A DNA stretch of 12,190 nt from CAYPZL01 sp964415045 (GCA_964415045.1 CAYPZL010000174.1:1-12190); one strand, 5' to 3'. Shown: positions 1-6,171, numbered from the stretch's first letter. The notes: a model not told the origin generated them from the sequence alone. Numbers and translations are program-made.

Positions 1-118
1 GGTCGCGTTCGAAATGCCCGAGCCCGAGCCCGAGCCGGTTCCGGCGCCGGGTGCGATGGTGCTGGGTTCGTTAGGTGTCGGTGTGGTCGGTTGGCTGCGA
101 CGTCGCAGAAGCATGTAG
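1..118 (+). CDS. C-terminal fragment of a PAPGA/PEP-CTERM-like surface protein (5' end outside window)
   Basis: Only the last 38 codons are present, read from base 2 to a TAG stop at 116-118. The fragment has a Pro-Glu repeat (PEPEPEP) that leads into VPAPGA, then a hydrophobic stretch of about 16 residues and a terminal RRRRSM. This three-part tail (PAPGA motif, one membrane helix, arginine cluster) has the form of PEP-CTERM sorting signals. In that family such tails are recognised by an exosortase, which cleaves near the motif as the protein is delivered to the cell surface. The same tail recurs on four complete proteins downstream. The acidic Pro-Glu linker is unique to this copy. The function of the mature domain cannot be judged because it lies outside the window. 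The sorting-signal call is firm; the identity of the protein is unknown. Confidence 0.8.
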   Translation, partial: VAFEMPEPEPEPVPAPGAMVLGSLGVGVVGWLRRRRSM

Positions 119-136
119 TTCAAAGAAAGACGTGTT

Positions 137-165
137 CGAGGCCGGACGCTCGCCGCCCGGCCTCG
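137..165 (+). other. Perfect 9-bp stem-loop between two sorting-signal genes
   Basis: Arms CGAGGCCGG (137-145) and CCGGCCTCG (157-165) are exact reverse complements around an 11-nt loop. It lies 19 bases after the stop of the truncated gene and 59 bases before the next start. No T-tract follows, so it is a poor intrinsic terminator. It could stabilise the 3' end or cause partial termination within a transcript. Confidence 0.5.
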
Positions 166-223
166 GTGGAGTAAAGGGTGATAGAAAACAAACTGAGTGT
201 GGAGGGATGAAAGGGGTTCCGAA

Positions 224-916
224 ATGAAGAAATTGCTTTTTGTATTAGCAGTTTGTGCCTTGTGCTCGACGGCGGCACTGGCCAACCCGACGGGTAACGG
301 CCTCAGCCCTCACCTGGGTTGGTGGCCCGAAGACCATCCGCGTTCGGTCCATGCGTACTGGGATTTCAATTCGGATGTCAATCCGACGACGAATCCCAAT
401 TACGACTACGTGGCCTCACCGGCGACGGAGTTCAGTTTTGATCCGCTGCTGGCGACGAACAATGCCTTTGTCGCAGGTGTGTATGTTCCACCTAGCGCAG
501 CGGCCGCGGGAGATGGCTACTTCATAGGCGGCGGCAGTGCCGGCGAGGAGATTTGGGTCTGGATTGAGCTGGAGAATTTTCCCGAGCCTCTCGCGTTCAA
601 AGAGATTCAGATTGACATCGGGTATGCCGGCCAGATCGTCTTTGCCGATGCATTCGGGGGGGGTGGATTCACGACCGTGCCGTGGCAGCCCTACGGGGCG
701 GCCGATCTGGCTTTCCGCATCTATCCGAATCCATCGAAGGACGACATCTACTTCCACATCGCCCCCTGCACCAATCCGGACACGGGGGAGTACATACCAG
801 CGGCACTGGGCGGGATCCATGTGGATACGATCTGCATCCCCGCTCCGGGCGCGATCATCCTGGGCAGCCTTGGTGCCGGTCTGGTCGGCTGGTTCCGACG
901 GCGTAAGACACTCTGA
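224..916 (+). CDS. Secreted surface protein of an unrecognised family with PAPGA-CTERM anchor, paralogue A
   Basis: This 230-residue protein has a Sec signal peptide (MKKLLFVLAV...ALA, cleavage probably near residue 20), a mature domain of about 180 residues and a PAPGA sorting tail (residues 206-230: PAPGA, hydrophobic helix, RRRKTL). I chose ATG at 224 rather than the upstream in-frame GTG at 197 because it gives a clean signal peptide and has AGGGG just upstream. I do not recognise the mature domain. It is clearly paralogous to the gene at 2032-2700. Shared blocks are SPHLGWWPEDH (28-38), HAYWDF (43-48), IELENFPEPLAFKEIQ (114-129), PNPSKDDI (168-175) and DTICIPAPGA. The many aromatic and acidic residues and the absence of catalytic-looking motifs suggest a structural or binding beta-rich surface domain; this is inference. 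A strong terminator follows at 946-984. Confidence 0.85.
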   Translation: MKKLLFVLAVCALCSTAALANPTGNGLSPHLGWWPEDHPRSVHAYWDFNSDVNPTTNPNYDYVASPATEFSFDPLLATNNAFVAGVYVPPSAAAAGDGYFIGGGSAGEEIWVWIELENFPEPLAFKEIQIDIGYAGQIVFADAFGGGGFTTVPWQPYGAADLAFRIYPNPSKDDIYFHIAPCTNPDTGEYIPAALGGIHVDTICIPAPGAIILGSLGAGLVGWFRRRKTL

Positions 917-945
917 TTGATGTGAGAAACGAATTGAATTTGTGG

Positions 946-984
946 CCGGGACAGGTTGCCAGCGATCTGTCCCGGTTCTTTTTT
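946..984 (+). terminator. Rho-independent terminator after paralogue A
   Basis: Arms CCGGGACAG (946-954) and CTGTCCCGG (967-975) are a perfect 9-bp GC-rich stem with a 12-nt loop. They are followed at once by TTCTTTTTT (976-984). It sits 29 bases after the stop at 914-916. This is the clearest intrinsic terminator in the window and separates paralogue A from the long gap that follows. Confidence 0.9.
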
Positions 985-1048
985 GGGGACCGCGGCGTCT
1001 GAGTGCGTCGTCGCAGCCTACTGCTCTGTCGCCTGTCCCGTGACGAGT

Positions 1049-1181
1049 GTCATCCTGATTGCCCGGGCAGAGCTTGCTCTGAGCGAAGTGGAATGGGATT
1101 TGGGCATAGCGCGGCAGTTCCCAGCGTAGCGATGTCGGCCCGGCTTTCCTGGCCCGGATGGTTCAGTTCGTTCAGTATGAC
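1049..1181. repeat. Candidate MITE/REP-like palindromic element
   Basis: The element starts with GTCATCCTGA (1049-1058) and ends with TCAGTATGAC (1172-1181). These are inverted repeats differing at one base. Inside the left part lies a perfect small hairpin, CAGAGC-TT-GCTCTG, followed by GAGCGAAGTGGAATGGGAT. From general knowledge, phrases of the type GTCATcCTGAgcgaag...TTCAGgATGAC are dispersed intergenic repeats in many environmental bacterial genomes. This copy resembles that type but is degenerate. It has no coding capacity and lies in a gene-free gap. Only one copy is present here, so dispersal cannot be shown from the window. Confidence 0.5.
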
Positions 1182-1491
1182 GACCCCCTTATAAGTTGCG
1201 ATAGAGCACAAAATCCAAGTTGTTGACGCGAGGATACCCCGGAGTCGTGAATGTACTTGCGAAAATGGGGAATTGATGGCGAGTTGCAGCTTGCGCCGTA
1301 CGCCGGGGCTGCCTGTTGCAGGCCGGCGTTGTCTGGAGCAGGAGGTTATCGGACTTGTTGTCGGGGCGCTTTGGAGCGACAATTCTCAGCAAGAGTGCAG
1401 ATACCGTGAACCCTTGGTCCAACGAGGCGTACACCTGCCAGTACGAAGGCGCGCACAAGAGAGAAATTCGCTCTTCGGGGGCATTTTTCAC

Positions 1492-1521
1492 TTGACAGAC
1501 GGGCAGACATCGCCGTATCGT
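1492..1521 (+). promoter_or_regulatory. Candidate sigma-70-type promoter in the gene-free gap
   Basis: A perfect -35 hexamer TTGACA (1492-1497) is followed after 18 bases by TATCGT (1516-1521), which matches the -10 consensus at four of six positions. The sequence before it contains a short T-run. No gene starts close downstream. If it is active, it would drive a leader of about 500 nt to the ATG at 2032, or a non-coding RNA. Confidence 0.35.
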
Positions 1522-1821
1522 ATCACTAGTGTTGAATAGAGGAGGCCATCGCCTGGTCAGAATCGGGGGGTGGTCTGGAACTCACAAACGGAGGTGGGGA
1601 GGGTGAGCCGTAAGGAGACGGGGAGATGCGTTCGGGCAGGGGAAGTCCATTCGCGATCATTCTTGAATCATGCGGAACCGACACAATAGGCGCAAGGAGT
1701 GTAGCCTGCGGCCGGACGCAGGAGGTTTCACCGGCGGTTTCAACCGTCGCGGCGCTCACGCGTGCCGTCGAGCGGTTCGCGCACGCGCTGCATATCCCCC
1801 TGAACCTACGCCGCGACGCCT

Positions 1822-1844
1822 GGCTCGCGCCTGAGCCGCGAGCC
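1822..1844 (+). other. Perfect 8-bp stem-loop upstream of paralogue B
   Basis: GGCTCGCG (1822-1829) and CGCGAGCC (1837-1844) are exact reverse complements with a 7-nt loop. No T-tract follows. Together with the weaker hairpins at 1705-1722 and 1732-1749, it suggests a structured 5' leader, but its function is unknown. Confidence 0.4.
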
Positions 1845-2031
1845 TCTCTACCGGCAAATCAAATCCCCTGTTACGACTGGACAAGGAGGTTTCGTCTGAC
1901 GGGACCACGGATCCACGAGACCCTGTTTCCCCATTACACGCGAGCCCGCGGCCCCCCGCGCCCCCGCCGGGCAAAACACCTTCTCTGAAACGGTTTTCCA
2001 AATACCTGCTGCGATGACTAAGGAGAATAAG

Positions 2032-2700
2032 ATGAAACGGTTTCTGTTTATGCTGATCGTGTGCGCGATTGCCTCGCCCGTTCTGGGTATGGCCACGGGT
2101 GTTTCTCCCCATTTGGGTTGGTGGCCGGAGGATCACGCCCGCGCGACACACGCCTATTGGGACTTCGAGCAGAATGTGTCTGATGGGCCTGAATCCGGAG
2201 CCTACGATTACGTGGCGACTCCCGCCACGGAGCTCTCCCCCTGGAACCCGCTGACGGACGCGGACAATGTGTACGTGAATGGTGTGTATGACAGTGGCGC
2301 GTTCTATGGAGATCCCTCGACCGGTCTGATTGAGTTGTGGATCGAGCTTGAGAATTTCCCGGAGCCTTTAGCCTTCAAGGAGATTCAAGTCGATCTTGGT
2401 TTCACAGGCGTGATCGACTACGCATACGCATCGGGGGGCACAAGTGACACCGTGCCAATACAGCCAGTAGCGGATTTAGCCTGGCGTCTTACGCCAAATC
2501 CTTCCAAGGATGATATTTGGATCACGATTGCTCCCGGGGGTCTTGATGATGCCTGTCTATCCGCAGTCTCGTGTTTTGAGCCCGCAAGGCTGGACTGGAT
2601 TCATATCGACACGATCTGCATCCCCGCGCCGGGTGCGATTCTGCTGGCCGGCATAGGGACAGGCCTCGTGGGCTGGCTGCGTCGTCGTCGGGCGATGTGA
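2032..2700 (+). CDS. Secreted surface protein of an unrecognised family with PAPGA-CTERM anchor, paralogue B
   Basis: This 222-residue protein has an N-terminal signal peptide (MKRFLFMLIVCAIAS..., to about residue 20), a mature domain of roughly 175 residues and a sorting tail (PAPGA at 198-202, hydrophobic helix, RRRRAM). ATG at 2032 is preferred over the in-frame ATG at 2014 because AGGAG (2021-2025) lies six bases upstream of it and the shorter form begins directly with the signal peptide. It is paralogous to 224-916, with about half of the aligned residues identical by eye. The most conserved blocks are SPHLGWWPEDH (25-35), IELENFPEPLAFKEIQ (104-119) and PNPSKDDI (155-162). The loop before the last strand differs and has two extra cysteines (175, 181). 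A stem-loop and then the choice-of-anchor L gene follow closely, so co-transcription is likely. I do not recognise the family; a surface structural or binding role is inferred. Confidence 0.85.
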   Translation: MKRFLFMLIVCAIASPVLGMATGVSPHLGWWPEDHARATHAYWDFEQNVSDGPESGAYDYVATPATELSPWNPLTDADNVYVNGVYDSGAFYGDPSTGLIELWIELENFPEPLAFKEIQVDLGFTGVIDYAYASGGTSDTVPIQPVADLAWRLTPNPSKDDIWITIAPGGLDDACLSAVSCFEPARLDWIHIDTICIPAPGAILLAGIGTGLVGWLRRRRAM

Positions 2701-2720
2701 CTCGGTCGAACCAAATGAGT

Positions 2721-2748
2721 CGGGATCGCGCGATGGGGCGCGATCCCG
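2721..2748 (+). other. Perfect 11-bp stem-loop between paralogue B and the choice-of-anchor L gene
   Basis: CGGGATCGCGC (2721-2731) and GCGCGATCCCG (2738-2748) pair perfectly around a 6-nt loop. The stem ends seven bases before the GGAG ribosome site (2755-2758) of the next gene. No T-run follows, so it is not a standard intrinsic terminator. It may act as a transcript stabiliser, a processing site or a partial terminator that sets the ratio of the two products. Confidence 0.55.
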
Positions 2749-2766
2749 CCAGATGGAGATACTGAG

Positions 2767-3645
2767 ATGAATGGACGAATGCTAACAACGGTAGTTGTCT
2801 GCGCAGTCGTCCTGGCAACTGGGGCGAACGCGCAAATGTCGGTCACTTACGAAGATGATGGAATCGCGCTGGTGAACCACATCGTCAGTGGCGTTCCAGT
2901 GTCGAGCGTATACTACAACGGCGCCGGGACGCTGGCGTCCGGTCTGTTCACCGGCGGCATTTCGGCCGGCATCGGAATCGATTCAGGTATCGTTCTGACA
3001 ACGGGAGATGCAGGCTTCCTTAACAGCCCCGTCAACACGGCTGATGACATTACCCTCGCCCTTGGATTGGCGGGAGAGCCATTCCTGGATGCGCTCATTC
3101 CCGGTTACTCCAGTGAAGACGCGATTGTCCTGAGTTTCGACTTCACGGTGCCGACCGGCGGTGCGGACATGTTCGTCAATTATGTCTTCGCCTCTGACGA
3201 ATACGATGAGTGGGTGGGATCCCAGTACAACGACGTTTTCGGATTCTTCCTGGATGGCACGGAGGTGGGTGACAATATCGCCCTGATCCCCGGAACTACT
3301 ACACCGGTGGCGATCAACACGGTCAATGACGACACGACCCCAGGGCTTTACACGACCAACGATCCGAGCATCTATGGAATCGGGAGTACTCCGTTTCCGT
3401 TTGAGTATGACGGCTTCACGAATGCGTTTACAGCTCAGGCTCTCGAGTTGAGTGAAGGCGTGCATACGATGACGCTGGCGATTGCCGACGCGGGCGACCA
3501 GTTATGGGACTCCGGCGTTTTCATCCAGGCCGGCAGTTTCGTCTTTGACGAGCCGAAGCCCTTCGTTCCGGCGCCTGGTGCTTTCCTGCTGGGTAGTCTG
3601 GGCGTGGGTCTGGTCGGTTGGATGCGACGGCGTCGGGCGCTGTGA
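2767..3645 (+). CDS. Choice-of-anchor L domain surface protein with PAPGA-CTERM sorting signal
   Basis: This is a 292-residue secreted protein. The signal peptide ends near ANA-Q (residue 22). Residues of about 30-260 match the choice-of-anchor L pattern as I know it: GIDSGIVLTTG (70-80), a FDF strand (124-126), YVFASDEYDEW (139-149) followed by NDVFGFFLDG (155-164), NIALIPGTTTPVAINTVN (170-187) and a closing strand with DSGVFIQAGSF (248-258). Domains of this type are extracellular modules found attached to different C-terminal anchors (PEP-CTERM, T9SS and others), which is how the name arose; their ligand is not known. Here the anchor is VPAPGA (267-272), a hydrophobic helix and RRRRAL. ATG at 2767 has GGAG at 2755-2758. 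It follows paralogue B by 66 bases that contain an 11-bp hairpin. The acidic YVFASDEYDEW loop could bind calcium, but this is inference. Confidence 0.9.
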   Translation: MNGRMLTTVVVCAVVLATGANAQMSVTYEDDGIALVNHIVSGVPVSSVYYNGAGTLASGLFTGGISAGIGIDSGIVLTTGDAGFLNSPVNTADDITLALGLAGEPFLDALIPGYSSEDAIVLSFDFTVPTGGADMFVNYVFASDEYDEWVGSQYNDVFGFFLDGTEVGDNIALIPGTTTPVAINTVNDDTTPGLYTTNDPSIYGIGSTPFPFEYDGFTNAFTAQALELSEGVHTMTLAIADAGDQLWDSGVFIQAGSFVFDEPKPFVPAPGAFLLGSLGVGLVGWMRRRRAL

Positions 3646-3688
3646 GTCGGGGCGTGACGTAGAGTTTGGTCTGAAGGGCGATGAAGGA

Positions 3689-3708
3689 ACGCGGGGCGCT
3701 CCCCGTGT
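3689..3708 (+). other. Stem-loop after the choice-of-anchor L gene
   Basis: ACGCGGGG (3689-3696) pairs with CCCCGTGT (3701-3708), with one G-U pair and a 4-nt loop. A GC-rich tail follows rather than a T-tract. It is a weak terminator candidate in the 175-base gap before the next gene. Confidence 0.35.
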
Positions 3709-3820
3709 CCCGCGGGGGTAGTTTGTGCGCATCTAAAAACGCGAAGGGCTTGGTCCGCCCGTTACAGCGCTCGCAGAGGAGGAGGGCCGGATAGGCAGCT
3801 TCTTTTGACGGAGCGACAGT

Positions 3821-4336
3821 ATGAGACGGAAAGCGCTTTTAGTCTCGATGGTCGTGCTTGGTCTCGCGTATCCTCGTATGGGCATGGCGAACGGGGCGCC
3901 TGGGTCGTTTGGTGGGTCCAGTTTCTGGGGCAGCGGTCAGAGCGGCGCTTCGCAAGGAACCGCGTTGTTTGGCTCCTTATTCGACGCCTTTGGGGGCTGG
4001 GGGGATGTCTTTGCAGGAAGCCAATGTCTGGGGCTGGGCAATTCTTGGTCGAAGCCTACGAACGGCGCTCTCGATTCGAGCGGTCCGTGTCCCGATTTGA
4101 TGTGGGGTTTGCCCGACTGTACAGGCGGGTTTCAGGCCGGTTGGCCTGCGCCGTCGCAGATTCCTTCCTTCGGTTTCGCAGTCGGTGGAAACTGTTCGTT
4201 TGACTGCTCGGGCTTTCCCTGCTGGCAACCATGCCCGCCATGCCCACCTTGTGGAATTCCCGCTCCCGGGGCGGCGCTGTTGGTTGGCATCGGAGTTTTT
4301 GTCTCAGGATGCCTCCGCAGACGAGGAGTGTTGTGA
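3821..4336 (+). CDS. Small Cys/Gly-rich secreted protein with a divergent PAPGA-CTERM signal
   Basis: This 171-residue protein has a short signal sequence (MRRKALLVSMVVLGLA), a Gly/Ser-rich middle (residues 24-80), a cysteine-rich segment and a sorting tail (IPAPGA at 146-151, hydrophobic helix, LRRRGVL). There are ten cysteines: 69, 90, 100, 125, 129, 134, 138, 141, 144 and 164. The run CPPCPPC (138-144) stands just before the anchor motif. GGAG at 3810-3813 supports the start at ATG 3821. The longer frame at 3805-4203 in another phase is a shadow without a signal or anchor. I recognise no domain. The low-complexity composition and clustered cysteines suggest a disulfide-linked structural surface protein or a metal-binding tail, both inferred. 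The helix contains Cys164 and fewer arginines than its neighbours, so the sorting signal is weaker than in the other four. Confidence 0.75.
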   Translation: MRRKALLVSMVVLGLAYPRMGMANGAPGSFGGSSFWGSGQSGASQGTALFGSLFDAFGGWGDVFAGSQCLGLGNSWSKPTNGALDSSGPCPDLMWGLPDCTGGFQAGWPAPSQIPSFGFAVGGNCSFDCSGFPCWQPCPPCPPCGIPAPGAALLVGIGVFVSGCLRRRGVL

Positions 4337-4445
4337 CACGCTGCTGTATTCCAGGGAAGCGTGGGCGTTCAGATCTTTGCCAAGCGTTTGGATGGCAGGG
4401 AGGTGGATCGCATGGAGGCGGTTTCCTTCCTGAATCCAGCGAGTG

Positions 4446-5258
4446 TCAGCAGAGGGCGGGTCTTCTCCATTCTCCGATGCCGTCCCACCAGTAGGAAATG
4501 TAGTCGGTGGTTTCAGCCTCTCCCAGTCTCTCCTTGCTGATGGCCACGGCCATGTCGCGGACCTCGCGCATGCAGTTGATTCCACCGAGGCGCCAAGCCT
4601 GGGCACCGATGTCCACCGCCTCGCGTTCGGCATCCAGAAAACCGTCCGCGTCCACGGCCAGCAGGGCGGCCAGACGCTCGGCCTGGGGCTGTAGTCTCTG
4701 TTGCCAGTGGAGGCGTTCCTGCTCTTCCCGGGCGAAGGCCTCGGCCAGCAGTCTTTCCCGCCTTTCGTGACGCTCGCGTCGCTCGGCCTCGGCCTTAGCG
4801 AGGCGCTCGGCCCGGTGTTTGCGGCTGGCCTGCTGGAGCATCTCGATCAGGCCTGCGACGGGATCCACCACGACCCATATCGCGAAGGTGGTCCCGAGCG
4901 TCCCCATGCTGACGCCGAGCATGAATTGGACGGGATTGCGGGTGCCGGCCATGCCGAGCAGGCCCGCCAGGCCGCCGATCAGGGGTGCTGCCACGTAGAA
5001 CCCCATGTATGCCGGCGCGCTGGTCAGCGGGTGCTCTACTTCGATCTGCTGAGCCCCCTTCACGCCGCGGAACAAGGCGAACAGGTACAGACTCACGAGC
5101 AGGAAGGCCGCGATGAGGGAATGTCCGGAGAGCGAGAAGATGACCCACCAGTTGAAGCCGGCCTGATGCAGAGCCAGAATCAGCACGTACACCACGCACA
5201 GGACGAACCAGACCGTGCTGGCCACGTGTATCCACTTCAAGGCTCGCCTTGCCGTCAT
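4446..5258 (-). CDS. Four-helix inner-membrane protein with C-terminal coiled coil, function unknown
   Basis: This is a 270-residue protein. I moved the start to ATG at 5258 because GGGGAGG lies just upstream; the frame is open further to 5291. Four hydrophobic segments are visible at about 10-31, 36-62, 82-103 and 112-135. They are followed by a very charged Arg/Glu/Ala helix, probably a cytoplasmic coiled coil (about 142-200), and a compact tail with WRLGGINC (222-229) and DYISYWWDGIGEW (252-264). I do not recognise the family. It lies 58 bases downstream of a Wza-type export lipoprotein on the same strand and is probably co-transcribed, so a role in exopolysaccharide assembly or export is plausible. 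The sequence has neither a Walker motif nor glycosyltransferase residues, so it is not an obvious tyrosine-kinase co-polymerase or polymerase. The gene is convergent with 3821-4336; the 109-base gap between them has only a weak 6-bp hairpin (4337-4363). Confidence 0.8.
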   Translation of the reverse strand: MTARRALKWIHVASTVWFVLCVVYVLILALHQAGFNWWVIFSLSGHSLIAAFLLVSLYLFALFRGVKGAQQIEVEHPLTSAPAYMGFYVAAPLIGGLAGLLGMAGTRNPVQFMLGVSMGTLGTTFAIWVVVDPVAGLIEMLQQASRKHRAERLAKAEAERRERHERRERLLAEAFAREEQERLHWQQRLQPQAERLAALLAVDADGFLDAEREAVDIGAQAWRLGGINCMREVRDMAVAISKERLGEAETTDYISYWWDGIGEWRRPALC

Positions 5259-5316
5259 AGGTCCTCCCCGGGAACTCTCACCGAGCGTCATCGGCAGTCG
5301 AAAAGGGCAGAACCCA

Positions 5317-6084
5317 TCAATAGCGGGTTCCGGTCGGGCTGTAGCCGCCCGAATAGGTGCTGGGCGGGTTCTGGACCAGATAGGCCCCGTAGAAGGCCCG
5401 CGCGATCGGTGTGAGGAATTCCTCGATGGTCATGGCTATGGTCGCCGGGATGGTCGGCGGAACGTAGACGATGTCGCCTTCGGCAAGAAGGACGTCTTTG
5501 CTGGTGTCGCCCTGGGCGATCATCTTGGCGTAGTTCACCTCGAAGATCTTGGGCGGAATATCCAGTTGGGCCGAAGGCCGGATCACCTGCACTCGTTGCT
5601 CCCAGGCGGTGGGGCTGGGCTGGGCCTGGGCCAGGGCGGTCAGGAGACTGTCGCGGCCCGTGTAGTTTCGCGGCCCCGGTTGGTTCACCTGCCCGAGCAC
5701 GTAGAAGCGCTTGCTGATGAACAGCGAGATGTGAACATCCACGGGATGATCGCCCGGGAGCGTATACAGTTTTTCCACTTCTTTCTGGATGAGACTGGCC
5801 ACCTCGCCCGGCGTCTTTCCGGCGACTTCGATCTCACCAAGGGCTTCAAAGCTGATCTTTCCATCGGGGCGGATATACTGACGCCGCAGATGAATTTCGG
5901 GCACTTGAGAACAGTGGATCTCGATCTCATCGGGCGGCTGCAGAATGTAATCTTCGGACGTGACGTCCACCTCATACGGCTTGACAAAGGCTTGGATATC
6001 CTCGGGGTTGGAGGAATAGCATCCCGCCAAGCTGCAGACGGCGGCCAACAAACATCCCAGAGCGAATTGCTTTAGCAGCTTCAC
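5317..6084 (-). CDS. Wza-type polysaccharide export outer-membrane lipoprotein
   Basis: This 255-residue protein belongs to the polysaccharide export (Wza/BexD/OtnA) family, which forms the outer-membrane channel or periplasmic collar for capsule and exopolysaccharide. The chosen start is GTG at 6084, with AAGGAG seven bases upstream. It places the lipoprotein signal at the N-terminus, with lipobox L-A-G-C and the lipidated Cys at residue 22. The longer frame to 6159 would add a basic extension before the signal. The polysaccharide export domain spans about 45-122 (YILQPPDEIEI, YIRPDGKISFEALGEIEVAGKT). An SLBB-like domain starts near 125 (FYVLGQVNQPGPRNYTG) and ends at the LLAEGDIVYVPPT strand (199-211). 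A C-terminal helix (about 214-238) could be the outer-membrane helix, as in Wza. At 255 residues it is shorter than E. coli Wza and appears to have only one SLBB repeat. It is the first gene of a two-gene leftward unit behind a strong promoter. Confidence 0.92.
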   Translation of the reverse strand: MKLLKQFALGCLLAAVCSLAGCYSSNPEDIQAFVKPYEVDVTSEDYILQPPDEIEIHCSQVPEIHLRRQYIRPDGKISFEALGEIEVAGKTPGEVASLIQKEVEKLYTLPGDHPVDVHISLFISKRFYVLGQVNQPGPRNYTGRDSLLTALAQAQPSPTAWEQRVQVIRPSAQLDIPPKIFEVNYAKMIAQGDTSKDVLLAEGDIVYVPPTIPATIAMTIEEFLTPIARAFYGAYLVQNPPSTYSGGYSPTGTRY

Positions 6085-6171
6085 TTTAGGTCTCCTTTTT
6101 GTCGTTTTTATCGGACGGCGTGCCGCGCGTGCATCCCGCTGCTTCACGAGAGTCTGCACAGCGTGCGAAAA

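Larger units (their letters stand above)
985..2031. other. About 1 kb without a supported gene; contains a palindromic repeat, candidate promoter and hairpins
   Basis: No reading frame here has both a convincing ribosome site and protein-like composition. The longest is an Arg/Pro-rich 120-codon frame at 1626-1988, which looks random although AAGGAG lies upstream of it. What can be seen is a MITE-like element at 1049-1181, a sigma-70-like promoter at 1492-1521, and hairpins at 1705-1722 (CCTGCG/CGCAGG), 1732-1749 (CGGCGGTT/AACCGTCG, one G-U pair) and 1822-1844 (GGCTCGCG/CGCGAGCC). The hairpins could belong to a long structured leader of the gene at 2032. A decayed gene between about 1190 and 1490 is possible, but I cannot identify one. 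Confidence 0.5.

Noticed and set aside
1189..1491. 100-codon - strand frame and an 88-codon + strand frame in the gap (1273-1539)
   Set aside because: Neither has a good ribosome site or recognisable motif. A decayed gene is possible but cannot be supported.
1560..1660. G-rich stretch reminiscent of the 3' part of a group II intron or retron RNA
   Set aside because: No domain V-like hairpin could be traced and no reverse transcriptase gene is present.
1626..1988. 120-codon + strand frame with AAGGAG upstream
   Set aside because: The ribosome site is acceptable, but the product is Arg/Pro-rich with no hydrophobic core, signal or motif, and it runs through several hairpins. I treat it as non-coding.
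1985..2044. Repeated GAAACGGTTT at 1987-1996 and 2035-2044
   Set aside because: The second copy is within the coding start of paralogue B and the core is self-complementary; this is probably chance.
3805..4203. 132-codon + strand frame overlapping the Cys-rich protein gene
   Set aside because: The frame at 3821-4336 has a ribosome site, signal peptide and PAPGA anchor; the other frame has none of these.
5215..6075. 286-codon + strand frame opposite the Wza-like gene
   Set aside because: The minus strand encodes a lipoprotein signal and export domains; the plus frame has no signal or domain and is a shadow.
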